A DNA stretch of 64,000 nt from Gordius sp. MW1 (taxonomy: Eukaryota > Nematomorpha > Gordioida > Gordea > Gordiidae). The notes under the pieces are model-generated. The model made no database searches. It worked only from the letters and a program-made list of their open reading frames with translations, and was not told the origin of the DNA. The stretch is from contig OZ038526.1 in assembly GCA_964036665.1 (NCBI GenBank), forward strand, positions 31,620,001 through 31,684,000, given 5' to 3'. Both the position numbers and the translations under genes were made by a program. How positions within the stretch are numbered: the stretch's first letter is position 1; each line of letters begins with the position of its first letter. Below, piece by piece: positions 1 to 12,300 of the stretch.

Positions 1-296
1 ACCACATTGGTGTCTACTTGTCTTAATACGCGATTTTGAATCTAGATTAAAAAAGCGAATGCATGTTAAAACATGGCCGCGTCTTAAACGAGCGTCACGC
101 CATTTTTGAATATTTGCTGTGTTTTTGTTCATAAAACAAATATTTATCCTTTAATTACGCATACTAATGCATATTCACATAGTAACTTAACTAGAATTTT
201 TGATTACTACATGTAAATCGCATATTTGGACAAAAAATAGGCGCCTTGAAGTTGAATCGTGTACTAAGGCGGGGATTTAGATCAATTTATGGTACC

Positions 297-535
297 AAAT
301 CAAACGTTCTCAAGTCAAACGTTATAAAACAACTAAAAACAACTAAAAATAACTAAAAATTTCTTTAAAAATTATGATATAAGCTTTTAATTTAGGTAGA
401 TCTGAAGGTTTTATACTTAATTAGGGTTCTCTATATAGGGGTAGGGTTAGGGTTAAGGTTAGGGTAAGGTTTTAGTTATTTTAGTTATTTTTAGTTGTTT
501 TTATAACGTTTGACCCTGAAAACGTTTGACCCGGA
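297..535. repeat. MITE-like inverted repeat
   Basis: The two ends, about 297-360 and 473-535, are imperfect reverse complements. Each holds two copies of TCAAACGTT followed by a run of AACTAAAAA units. The centre carries a short GGGTTAGGG-type stretch (about 440-465). There is no coding capacity. The layout fits a small non-autonomous DNA transposon, but I found no clear target-site duplication. Positions 1-296 hold nothing I recognise. Confidence 0.6.
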
Positions 536-615
536 TTCCAAATTTATTTCGTGAATCCTTTTTTGGAGTGCATTGACTTCTGTTGCGCAACCTCCCCTCT
601 TGTAGCATCCGCCGA

Positions 616-1083
616 GGTATGTAAACCCAAGGGTTTGAACCCGCCCAAAATAAAATCGGGTTCGTGTTCGGGTTTGCCATAAATTTTGAAATCGGGTTCG
701 TGTTTGGGTTTAAGGAATTGGACTTGGGTTCGGGTACAGGTTCCGGTTCAAGAAATTATATTATATCTATTATATATATAATACTTACAAATAATTCATG
801 AGATAATTAGTATCGATTAATGGATGAAAAATGCCGGAAACATAAAAATATTGAAATTACAATCGTATGGTTTTTGTTACATTGTCATGATAGAGAAAAC
901 TGAGCTGAGCTATTCAATTCACAATATATTTTTGAATTAAAAACCCGAACCCGAACCCTTATTTGTATTCATCGGGTTCGGTTTAAGGGTATTTTTAAAA
1001 ATGGGTTCAGTTTTGGGTTCGGGTTCTGTAAAACATCGGGTTTACCCGGTTCGGGTTCGGGTTCGGGACAAACCCCTGTGTAA
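616..1083. repeat. Repeat with CGGGTTCGGGTT-rich ends
   Basis: The two ends are G/C-skewed and built from degenerate CGGGTTCG units, reading as GGGTT on the + strand near 655-740 and 960-1070, with roughly inverted outer borders (AGGTATGTAAACCC against AACCCCTGTGTAACCT). Related CGGGTCGGGTT-type ends occur at 8459-8616 and 45626-47683. It is probably a non-autonomous DNA element; borders are approximate and no duplication was seen. Confidence 0.45.
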
Positions 1084-1139
1084 CCTGTCTACTTTTGGGT
1101 AACTTATATAAACATCTAGCGATGGGGTGTCTGTAACGT

Positions 1140-2260
1140 TCATTACATGTATACCGTTTTTGATCGATGACCTTTAAAGCGCTTTAACCATTTTCGGCGT
1201 TTCGAATACTTTCTCCTTTGTCTCTTCCCATAGTACTATCATCGGCATCACCATGGCGATGGCTTTTAAATTTCTCTCGTTTTCGTGTCCATAATTACAT
1301 TAAATAAAAAGGGATTTAGAGCAGATCCTTGATGTTATCCAATATTAACCCGAAAAGGTTTAGAGTCCCCAACTGTCGTTCTAACGCAAGAGTCCGAGGC
1401 TTCATAAATATTTTTCATAGTCGAGTATATGCGTCAGGTATATTTTGTTTTCTCAAGCATTACCATATTATAACCCAAGGGACCGTGTCATAGGCTTTCT
1501 CCAATTCGATAAAGACCATATGTAGGTCTCTTCTTTTTTCCCCCGTATTTATCCATCATTTATCTTAGAGGGAGGATTGGGTCGATTGTGGATTGGCCGA
1601 CCACAAATCTGAATTGCTTAACTGATAAAGACCCTTTCCATAAGTTTCATAAAGTGGCAAGTTAGCTTGGTATCTCTGTAATTGCAACACTTCTGAGCGT
1701 CTCCTTTACCCTTGAATAAGGGGATAATCGTGCTTGCTCTCCATTGATTAGGAATTCGCTCTTCCCCCCAATATCTTGTTAAAGAGGGTCATGGTCGTTA
1801 CTCTTTCACCCTACCCTTGTTTACTTATGTAGTGAATATGGGTTCAACTTTGCATCTTTTTATTTTCATCTTTAACTCTATATCGGAATTGGGATCTCTG
1901 TCATATGGAACATCATAAGTTCTCAATATACCTTCCCATCACCTCCTTTGACTCGAATAGGGTTGGACTTTTTCATTGACCACTTAAAGGACTTCGGCAG
2001 CGTTACTTACCCCCTTTATGACCAAGCTTGCTAACCATTTCGGTGAAGCAGCATTCTTCGCTATTGCAACAGCCTTTTTCGCAGCTATATCGTCCGACTT
2101 ATGCCACCGTCTGTATATAGATTTCTTTCTTTCGCTAATATTTAACCCATAGATTTCTTCACCCTAGTTTCCTATATAGAGCTTTGCCTCCTTTGTTCTG
2201 TCTTAGAATCCATATTACCGTTTCATTTATGCCTTTAATGAGCGTCTCACATATTGCAGC
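1140..2260 (-). pseudogene. Decayed RTE-type LINE reverse transcriptase
   Basis: On the minus strand, in broken frames, short reverse-transcriptase blocks appear in the right order. Around 1760-1630 a stretch resembles the RTE block with W-R-x-S, F-K-G-K-G-D and N-Y-R. Around 1615-1560 there is QF-x-F-V-x-G-Q-S-T-x-D. Around 1510-1475 there is VFIELEKAYDTVP, matching the family motif FIDLEKAYDxVP. This block order is that of RTE/BovB-like non-LTR retrotransposons. Multiple stops and frame changes make it a fossil. I did not find its ends, so both borders are rough. It probably lies in an intron of the DERA gene, given the DERA exon just downstream on the opposite strand. Confidence 0.72.
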
Positions 2261-2600
2261 CTTAACCACGGGAATGATTGTGGACTAATTTTTCGAAACT
2301 TTATTTAATTGAACATGAACTAATTTCATACTTATAATGGGCTGGGTCGTGGGGATTAATTAAAGCAATCAAAAGATAAAAAAATACCAAAAATCAAATG
2401 TTTTACAAATTTGGATTGTCATTTATTTATATGTAAATTTAAATAATAACAAAACAAAGCACGAAATTTGATATATGACGGATAACAATTGATACTACAG
2501 GATAGTTTGTATATATATGAAAATAACTTACCGGATAATTTTTGGACAATTACAATTTTGAAGTGTTAGGTGACAAAATTTGCTTTTTACATATTTTTAG

Positions 2601-2777
2601 GTAGGATTTAAGGTTGCTGGAGGTGTCAAAAAGTTTACTGATGCCATGTCCTATCGTAACATGCTCTCCTCAGTTCTGGGTTCTGACTGGTTGCATCCAT
2701 CTTTGTTTAGAATAGGCGCTAGTAGCCTGCTAGATGACATTCAAAAAGTTTGGAGTCAAATCTGTGATCAAATATGA
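2601..2777 (+). CDS. DERA: Deoxyribose-phosphate aldolase, last exon (partial gene)
   Basis: DERA cleaves 2-deoxyribose 5-phosphate to glyceraldehyde 3-phosphate and acetaldehyde in nucleoside breakdown. This 177-nt exon follows a good acceptor (TATTTTTAG, ending at 2600), starts in phase 0 and gives 58 residues plus a TGA. It opens with VGFKVAGGV, the family block with the active-site-region lysine (GFKxAGG). It continues with a conserved stretch ending in D-W-L-x-P-x-L-F-R-I-G-A-S-S-L-L-x-D-I, which binds the sugar phosphate in aldolases of this class. Earlier exons are not in the window, or are hidden upstream of 1; the intervening DNA is a minus-strand LINE relic. The next host gene on the same strand is TOP3B. 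Identification rests on motif recognition over 58 residues and is strong. Confidence 0.87.
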   Translation, partial: VGFKVAGGVKKFTDAMSYRNMLSSVLGSDWLHPSLFRIGASSLLDDIQKVWSQICDQI

Positions 2778-3336
2778 TTTTATATACTGTGTTGTATATT
2801 ATCAATTATTGTATTGATTAAAAAAAGATGCAGATAATTTCTGTTATTTTTTAAAAGCGTGAACATTAAATATTGCACGAGTGATGCGGAAAAACCGAGA
2901 AAAAGGTCTCGTCTCGTCTCGAAAAACTGAGACGAAATGAGACGAGAATTTGAAAAATTGAGTCGAGATCGGGACGAGAATTTTTATCTCGAGACGAGAC
3001 GAGACGAGATTTCATCAGCGAGATCTCGGCTTGAATTTTTATTTTTAACTATTGAGACTTATTTTAGCTAGTTAAGAATTTTTATTTTATGAGATTTACA
3101 TTTAGGATATTAAATGCAAATTAATGTGATTTTGAATCTTTCGTTAACTTCGCGCAAATTTCAAATTTATAATATAATCTTATTCAATAGACAACATAGT
3201 ATTAGTGGCCCTTAGGGTATGTGAACAATTAATTATGTAATTATTACTTATTTGTATAGCATTATTATATATATATAAATTGTAGACCTATAATGAGTTT
3301 ATGCTCAACAAGTTCATCCCAAGGATGAATCAAATA

Positions 3337-3960
3337 AAATGGGGAAGTGTAAATTGTGCTTTAAAGCAATAGGACTGATAGCAATACTTCAGGTCTTCAA
3401 CGACATCTTAAACGTTACCATCATAAGGATTATTATAACCTTTACCCTACTCAAGTTAATAAGGAATTAAACTGCCCAAAAAGCTTTTTTTCCCAACCTA
3501 GATGCTTTAGAAAATCTAAGCATTTAACAGCTATTATATATCAAACATATTCTTTAAATATAACTAAATAATTGTAATTATATAATTAGTTGATTAAAAA
3601 ATATAATTATCCCAATTAGCAGCAATGGCTAGAAATTTTCTGAGCACTCCGGCGACCTCGGTGCCTGCCGAAAGATTGCTTTCGAAGGCGTCTCTGACTA
3701 TTCGAAAACATCATAATAGATTAACTCATAAACATGAGCGTAGCCAGGGGAGCAGGGAGAGGCGGCTGCCCCCCTCTAAATCCAAAAATTTGTTAAAATT
3801 TATTAAAATTATGGCTTAAATTTCAAAAATGATAATTTTGCCTCTCCCTAAATCATTATTGCCCCTTCCCCCTCTAATCCCAAAACTGTCTACGCCCATG
3901 CTCATGAATCTGTCAGGAGCTTGCCTAAACTGATGGTACACCTCAACAATTTTTAACCCA
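3337..3960 (+). pseudogene. hAT transposase fragments: BED zinc finger and C-terminal dimerisation domain
   Basis: Near 3340-3425 a broken reading frame shows C-K-L-C followed by L-Q-R-H-L-K-R-Y-H, the C-x2-C...H-x4-H layout of a BED zinc finger. At 3625-3735 a second frame reads ARNFLSTPATSVPAERLLS and then R-K-H-H-N-R-L-T. This is the hallmark of the C-terminal hAT dimerisation domain, in which the P-A-T-S-x-P-x-E-R core is very conserved. The catalytic middle of the protein is missing. The dimerisation block is then cut by the MITE at 3733-3900, and a few in-frame residues resume after 3901. It is a dead gene whose family is certain but whose product is not functional. Confidence 0.85.
3733..3900. 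mobile_element. MITE with CATGGGCGTAGCC-type ends, 8-bp TSD
   Basis: The element begins CATGAGCGTAGCCAGG and ends CTACGCCCATG, an inverted terminal repeat, with GC-rich shoulders (GGCGGCTGCCCCCC) and an AT-rich middle. It is flanked by CTCATAAA (3725-3732) and CTCATGAA (3901-3908), an 8-bp duplication with one mismatch. It interrupts the hAT transposase fragment. Other members are at 8241, 19909 and 49537. Confidence 0.85.
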
Positions 3961-4730
3961 TCACATTTATAACATTTTATGTCAAAATGTAGGCTTGGCA
4001 GCAATTTATCAATAAATTAAAACATATGAACATAAGCTTTATTAGTACGTTATTATTTTATGCGAAAATTAATAATAAATTGATTAAGTTAATACTTTGG
4101 TATGTATAATGGGATGTCTCACTATGATAGAATTGTTTAAATTTTATATTTAACAACTTTAATTAAATTATATATGTGCTATTAACGTAAGATATCAAAA
4201 CTTTTATGTTCTTCCAACAATAATGCCTATTTTATTGTATTTGCAATGATCAAATAATTACTTGTTACAAATAAAAATAATATTTTTAAAAGTTTACTCT
4301 TACATTTTTTTCATCATTTTAACGTTATTATATAATCTCAATAAGTTCATTATGTTAAAATATGATGATATTATTAAACTTTATCCTTTTATTGACCTTA
4401 GCCAGGAAATAAAAGCTATTAATTAGCCACTTTATACCTTTGAGTTAAGTAGTATATAACATTTATATTAAGGCTTCTTACCTTTAGTTACTCATCTAGC
4501 TTTTGTTTTGGGGTTTGAGAAAAAAAAATGGTTCCATTTCGACCAATTTGTATCTTGTAAAATAATTTATAAGTGTCAGAGAAAAAATATATAAGGTATA
4601 ATTATTTTTAAAAGTCGAGACGAGACGAGAATTCTCGCCGAGACGAGATCGAGATTTTAATAATCGCTCCCAAGACGAGACGAGATTTTGCTTTCGAGAC
4701 CGAGACGAGATCGCAACACTAATTGCACGA

Positions 4731-6392
4731 CATTGATATTAAACGAAATTAGTATTATATTATTAATCTCCAATAAAAAACCATGAGATGTTACTTAGTT
4801 ACATTTTTTAAATAACCTTAACCACAACACTCATAAAAAAGGTATTACAATAAATCTTATGCCGTTTAAATATTGCTTTCGTTTTCACTTGCCCCCTTTT
4901 TATTAAATTAAATATCACTATTTGAACAAACCATTTCAATAGTTTTATAATTATGCGCTTATAAATTTAACTGTTGAAACAATATTCATCATCTCCATTA
5001 TATTCAATTTATTATGTCACAGAGTAAACATCGATTTTTGAGTTGCCCTTAAATTATAACGAAAAAGCCATTTAAACAAGAGCGACATTCATTGTCTAAA
5101 AAAATAAAAAAGGATAGTCAAAAAATAACCATAAGTTTATAGATCTTTTAATAGCGCTATAAATAAATTTAGATATATTTACTTTATACCTTTATGGCAT
5201 ATGGTGATTGTTATTTTATAGATTACCTATTTTTGAGATTTGTTATTTTATCGATTTATTGAATTATCGATTTTCTTAGTTTATTTTTATCTTGGTTAAA
5301 TTACACTCATTCTTGTTCTAACTTGATCTTTGGGCAAATCATCATCATCACTGTTCTAGTAACGTAAAATTTTAATTTTGTACATCTCCTACTGACATTT
5401 ATAACACACTGGCATCATTAATCATCCAAACAAGATCCTGGTATAAAGACCCAGAATTATATGCCAAAAAGAAGATAGGTATATCACGATGAATATTAAT
5501 TTGAAAGATATTGGATAATTATTATTAATCATTTTTACTTTCGAATAGTAGAAAATAAGAGAAAAACAGAAAATGTAACGTAAAAACCTAGAAATTTCGC
5601 GGATCTATTTTATCGCGAATACTTTTTGTCGCGTACATATAAAATAAATTAGTTTACTTGAGCCCTTAAAATTCATTTAATCCTAATAATAGGAGGATTT
5701 TAAATTTAAATTAGTTTATTTGAGCCCTTAAAATTCATTAAATCCTATTAATAGGAGGATTTTAAAACCAATCCAGCCCATCATTTTTTTAAAATACAAT
5801 ATGACTTAAAAATATCCTATATAATATAAACAAAATAGGTAACGGCATTTAACGTGAATGGCTTTCAACTCTTGGCAATAGTCTTGGTGGCGATATATGA
5901 CGTCACATATAAGTTAATATAGCTTAACCTCATTTAACAGGGGCCTAACCTCTAAAATCGTCTTTATAAATTTTTAATCCTATTAAAAAAACAAAGAAAT
6001 CAAGCTTAAATGATATGTTTGATGACATCATCGTAGGCATATCATTCTTAATACACATGCTACTCGTGATTTATGAAGTACCAAGGCAGACATACCTATA
6101 ATTATTCTGGCTTTATATATATTATGTGCGTAGGCAAAATCGACAAGCAAAGTAACAAAGCTTGTAGATAAAAAATTTCTTGTCAAATGAATGTCCCAAT
6201 TAATTGCCAAATGCAAACCAATAAAGCCATCTTGCCTCAAATTGAAACCAATTTATGATTTAAACCTCAATTTGATAATCTTTAGTCAATCATTGGAAGA
6301 CAAGTTACAAGATAGTAGTTTTTAAACCACATAATGTAGTAATAGTAACCAAATGTCGGTCGCATGGTAACAGCTGCATCGAGAAAATAAAA
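4731..6392. other. Intergenic DNA between DERA and TOP3B
   Basis: AT-rich sequence with no convincing exon. The only structure I see is a direct tandem duplication at about 5641-5765 (separate entry). The TOP3B promoter must lie in the last part, but no canonical TATA or initiator can be assigned with confidence. Confidence 0.5.
5641..5765. repeat. Two-copy tandem repeat, about 63-bp unit
   Basis: Two adjacent units share GAGCCCTTAAAATTCATT, AATCCTA and TAATAGGAGGATTTTAAA in the same order and spacing. They differ at only a few positions. No function is evident. Confidence 0.75.
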
Positions 6393-9300
6393 ATGAGAAG
6401 TATAATTATGGTGGCAGAAAAGCCATCTCTTGCAAAGTCAATTTCAGATATATTATCAAATAAAAGATGCAGAGAAATTAAATTTATTGGAAAATCAGTT
6501 TATGAATGGAATGGACGATTTAAATCAGAAGAAGTTGTTTTTAAAATGACTTCTGTGTTTGGGCATGTTTTTGCTATTGATTTTAGTGAGGAATATAACA
6601 AAAACATTGATCCAGTATGTTTATTTTCTTCATTACGCATTGTTTAATTGAAAAATGTCTAATTTTTGTTTGAAATAATATAGGCCTTTTTATTTGATGC
6701 TTTGATAATAAGAAAAGAGGCCATGCCTAAACTCAAGGTGTCTAGTTTTCTGCGTGCTCTCGCAAAAAATGATGGCCATGGTACTGATGCCATTATTCTA
6801 TGGCTAGATTGTGACAAAGAAGGTGAAAACATTTGTTTTGAAGTATTGGACATTGTTAGCCCTTATATTAAGGTACCAAGTTTATATCTTAAAATTATTT
6901 AAAACCTTGTTGCTACATAGTATAAATTTATAGTAAATAAAATATTTTTCATTTCATCATATACTGAAAATATGTAGGGTAGACTAGGCAAGTGAGATTA
7001 AAAAATTTGGCTTGTTGGGCATCTTGAAAAACTAATCTAAAAGACGTTTTTAAATATTATTAATGTATTAGCTTTAAATTTGAAATAATAAGTATGATTT
7101 AATATTCATTATATTTATTTATTAATGAAATAGAATATAATGTCTTGAGGAAGGATAGACCTGATAAAATATTTTTTCTAAAATAAAAAATAAACTGGTC
7201 TGTTTGGCATACAAGTTCTTTTCAATGAGTTATTGAAACTAATCTTTAAGTTAATGATGTCATTTCAACTATAGCGTTACAAGACAAATCCATCTGCTTG
7301 TGTGTATCGGGCAAGATTTAGTGCCCTAACACCCTCAGAAATTCAAACATCAATAACAAATTTAGTTGAACCAAACAAACTTGAAGCAAGATCAGTTGAT
7401 GCCCGACAAGAATTAGATTTAAGAATTGGTTGTGCTTTTACGCGACTTCAAACACAAAGAATTAAAGCCTTAGCTGGGCAAGGAGCTTCTCATCTACCCG
7501 AAGGCACTGTTTTATCATTTGGACCATGTCAAACACCTACACTTGGTTTTTGTGTTGCACGGCAAGATTTTATTAAAAACTTCAAAAGTGAACCATATTG
7601 GACAATACAAGCTTGTGTACGTAAAATTGTTATATCATAATTTCTATATACAAAAGTGTTTTTAAAATGTTTTTTAGTTTTAAATTATGGTTTAAATGTT
7701 TTTAGAATCAATCTTACGTTGATTGGGTTTACTTATGGTTATTGCCTAAATGGATCTTCAATGAATTTTAAAAATTTTAAAGTTGAGCAACAATTTTGTT
7801 AGAAGATGCAATTTTTCTCATGTTTTTATTTTATTTTTTTACTTATGGATTAGATATATTAAATATATAACTTAAGTTACAAATAAATAGTCTTAACATC
7901 GACTGAAAAGGTATTTTATAGCATTTATTTTAACAAAATAAACATATTTTTTTTAAAGGTGAGTACCCAATCTCCTGTGACAGCCATTAAAAGAGACATT
8001 AAATTAACGTGGAGCCGTGGCCGAATATTTGATAAAGATGTGGCCAAAGCCTTTTTAGATTGTTGCCTAGTAGCTGAAAAGGGTTTAGCTCGTATAATTA
8101 AAATAACCACAAGTATAAAAACTTCAGAACCTCCCCTCCCACTCAATACAGTCACTCTTCTCAGGGTTTGCAGCACGGCTTTTGGTAATATTTTAATGAC
8201 TTTTAAATGCATAATCATAGGGTAAGATTAGAGAGGTGCACATGGGCGTAGCCGGGGGGGGGGGCAGGGAGGGGCGGCTGCCCCCTCTGAATCCAAAAAT
8301 ATGCTGAAATTTATCAAAATTATGGCTCAAATTTCAAAAATTATCATTTTGCCCCTCCCTAAATCATAATTGCCCCCCCCTCTAATTCCAATGCTCTCTA
8401 CGCCCATGGAGGTGCTTATACTAAATATGAAAAAGTTAGATAAATTGGGGTAGCTGTCTAGAGGCCTTCACGGGTTGAAAATTTTAAAATGGTTTCGGGT
8501 CGGGTTCGAGTTATAAATTTTTAAAGTGCTTTCGGGTCTGGTTGAAGTTGAAAATTTAAAGCGCTTTAGGGTCGGGCCTGGTTCGGATTGAAACAGAGTC
8601 ACCTTACTGGCCTCTAAAACTACAGCCTATATGGTAATAGTAAAGCTCTTGCTATGTGGCAGGAAGGATATAGGAGTAGAGTTGTTAAATTGCTAACCTG
8701 CTTCAACTCCAGACGCGAGCAGGCACACTCGGCTGTTTATTACGGAATAGCAAGCACAGATTGAGCTAACGCGCTTAAAAACTCAGTGAGCGGCTCGAGC
8801 AAAGCACATAGTGAGCATTGCTCACGCGAGCGATTTAACAACTCTATATAGGGGAATATCGACAATTTATTTAATAATGAAAGTAAAATTGATTTGTGGA
8901 GAAATAGGCATTTATAACTGGTTGATACAAGGAGCTAAGAAAGATGACTTCTTTTGATCTACCTTTAGCTATTTTTATAATGTTAGAGATATAGATTATT
9001 TTTAATAAATCATACAGAGATATGAAACTTTGAGGTTTGAGGTCGCAGTTACATTTATAAATAGCTGAGTAACCGTTATCATTTAATGGTTTTCAATTAA
9101 ATAGGACGTTTTAAGTTAGTTTAACGCATTAAATAGTGATCACACAAATCTTGAGCTTTGTTTAAACAAGCGTCTCTTTCAATTTTATAGCTACATTTCA
9201 ATAGAAACTTTATATTATTGACCAACACGGCGTGTTGATAATTTTTCCCCTTAAACTACTTTAAGAAGACTAGATTTTTATTAATGCCTTTTTTTATAGA

Positions 9301-12300
9301 AGTAGGAAACGAGATTTTTATGACTGTTATTAACGGATGACCGATAATTAATATTTTTCATTTCCTTTAAATTATCAATTCTAATATATTTTTTCATCTA
9401 CACAAATTATGTATTTTAAATTTCTATGCAATTTATTGGCTCGTTTTTTGGTTGTCCTGTCTTGTCCAACTGGGGCTTATAATTATATCATTTTTATATA
9501 TAAGATAATGGAAAACCGAAGATTATGTAAAAGATTTTTTTGCTTTCTCGACTAGCTAATGACCGCTGGTTGTTTTTCTGACCTTGCCCGAGCCATTTTA
9601 TTTTTGTGCCCCGTCTGATACCTTTATAAACAATTATTTTTTTACAACTTGTCTAACCTGTTTAATAATAATGAACTTAAATTATAATCCGTAGGTTTTA
9701 GTCCTCACTTCACGATGGAGCAAGCTGAACGTCTTTACACGAGCGGTCTGCTGAGTTACCCTCGAACCGAAACGACCGCCTACCCTGTGGGTTTCGATTT
9801 CGCAGCCATCTTGAAATGTCATCTGTCACGTGACCACGCTCGTGCAGCTCTTACCCTCTTGGAGAGGGCAGGTCCACCCCGGGGGGTGGGAAAGAATGTG
9901 GGTGACCATCCCCCAATAACCCCGACCCCCCAAGGGGCCACGCCCGAGGGCGGGGCTCGGGGCAAAGAAGCGGTCAAGATTTACGATTACGTGTGGCAAC
10001 ACTTTTTAGCCACGGTTTAAATAATATATTCCATTGCCTTTTCTCTCATATAAGAAGTTTAGCGAGTATAAAGTTAGGTTAGACATTGACTAATAATCAT
10101 ACAATTTATAGATGGGGCGCTTGAAAAAATTAATTTAAATTAGAATATAAACGAATATTTTCTCTCATATGGCTCTGTATTTTTATTTTAAGAGGCGGGA
10201 ATAATTACTATTTTAATAATTTGTTCTATTAACAGAATATTTTTAAAAATTATTTTATGAAAAAATAGTAAATATATGTTTGAGATAGTTTAAAATTTTT
10301 TTGAATATATATTTTGGGTTGAAATGGTAGTTAACTTTACTGAGAACTCTCATGCTAATTCTTTAACCATATAACATCGAGTGCTCGTCCAAGTTTAAAA
10401 AATGCCTCAGGTGAAGTCACTCAGACCCCTAGCCATTCAAAAATGTCGATATGATTTCGATTTGAAAACCAAATTAAACCTTACTTTAAACGAAACGACA
10501 CTTCTTAAAGTAATAATAACCAAATTTTGGGTTTTCTACCATTTATTGGAAAAAAGTTTTAGCGATTTTTTAATGGATTTATCATCTCCCCCCTCTCGGA
10601 TGGTTTTAGTTATTGGGGGACGCAAAATATCGAGAACGGGTCATAACGTTCGATATAAACGGGGAAAGCTTTACTTACGTCAACAGGGAGCTAGTTGAAG
10701 CTGGGTATTTTGCTGTTATGCCGCGGAAAATGGGAGAAATCTTAGGGATTTCACAAAATGAAGATTGCAAAAATGGTATGCCAGATCTTAAGGAAGGCCA
10801 AACCTACAAAATATCAAAGGTATAGTAGACACTAATTGTAGAGCTCTGAGGTTTCTGTGCCTGTGTAGTAGTGTTGCAAAAACGTCTGGGTTTTGTTTGC
10901 TCGACCGTTGGTTTTAGTCGACTAAACTTAAACAGATCAAAGGATTTTTTGGTAAACTTTTCTTAGTCGCATAAACAAAAGGTCGACCAAACAAAACCAA
11001 GCCGTTTTTACCACACTACTATATAGAAATTATTTTAGAGGTGGTAATAAACATTTGTTTCGAATTTTGAAGGGTTTGAAGCTAGGAATCACTAAAGATG
11101 ACATTTTTTTGTTATTCACAAGTTTGATTGCTAAAAATCCGTTGACAGTAATATAATATAAATACATGAAATATAAAAGACAAAATGCGTCAAATAAAAT
11201 AATAAACTATTCTGATGTAGCATACTCGAAAGGATCTTCCAAAATTGGCTAAGAATCGGAGAACGATTTAAATTCTACTTGGCTATAAAATACCAAGTCT
11301 TTGTTTCAGTAAAAAGGATACCGTGGCCATTGCCGAATAACCAATTGAATTTTTTTTACATTGCTTTCATGGCGATAGGTCTTACCTGTCATTACAACAA
11401 GATTTTATGCTTCGAGGGGAATAATTAAAAAGTTTAAATTAAATTTAGCATCATTAATGTTGAGTCTTGATATATTTATTGGTGGATTCTATTACTATTA
11501 GCGATTTTTTGTAAATAAAGGGTAAGAACGCGTGATTGTAGGGAGATCGCGTGATGATAAGGTGATCGCGTGATGGTAGGGTGATTGTGTGATAGTGCCG
11601 TGATAATGAATATAATTTGAATAACCTAATTTGAATAAACGCGCATGGTGGAGTATGCAGTTGCAGTATACAACATCTCCTACCCCCTTAAGTTATTCCA
11701 TATCTTTCTATAGGTTTTCGGATTCGTGTAGATCGCCGGACCGTTATTTCGGGTGAGGGTATAGGTGAATAAGGGGAGTCCGTACGAGGGGGTAGAGGTG
11801 AGAGCGGGGTGGAATGGAAACAAGCATTTTATCGCTAGCTTCATCATGTGGTAGATTAGGCTGTTGCGGAGCGGTGGCGTCAAGTAAATCACTGGGAACA
11901 TTTTGTGGCAGAGCATCCGGTAGTGCGTGCGAAATGTCAGCCCATTGATCTTCATTGTTTAGCGTGTCCGCGTTATCTAAAGATTTTCTAAGATGATCAC
12001 CATGTCTCTTCCATAATGCCCCATTATCCATTTCTATCATGTATGATACTGGGCCTAAGATTTTTAATATTTTTCCCGTTACCCATAATTGATCATTAGT
12101 TGTGAAAGTTCTAACCCATACTCTATCTCCAATTACAAATTTTCGTTTGATAGGTGCCAACTCGTCTTTGTCAAGACCAGTTACATATGGTTTGAGTAAG
12201 TTTAATGGACCGATTGGTTGAATTTTGATTAATGGATTGGCTGGAGTTAATCCAGTTGTTGGGTGAATGGTGTTCCTATAAGAAAACAGAAAGTTATATA

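Larger units (their letters stand above)
2880..4721 (+). mobile_element. hAT-superfamily transposon relic
   Basis: The segment is flanked by a direct repeat ATTGCACG(A) at about 2872-2880 and 4722-4730, the 8-bp class of duplication expected of hAT elements. Its ends match as AGTGATGCGG on the left and, reversed, TAGTGTTGCG on the right. Both subterminal regions (2900-3015 and 4615-4715) are crowded with GAGACGAGAC-type units in inverted orientation, likely former transposase-binding arrays. The interior keeps fragments of the transposase (next entry), and the total length of 1.8 kb shows large deletions. A smaller MITE (3733-3900) sits inside, so this element is older. The TAGTGTTG ends resemble those of the MITEs at 10869, 31813 and 33463. 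Confidence 0.8.

Noticed and set aside
440..470. Telomere, suggested by GGGTTAGGG-like runs here and near 47700 and 53070
   Set aside because: The runs are short, degenerate and internal, and sit within MITE or LTR fragments.
10402..10698. 98-codon frame before TOP3B exon 6
   Set aside because: It is out of frame with the conserved exon (10610-10819) and matches no part of TOP3B; the stretch before 10610 is intron.
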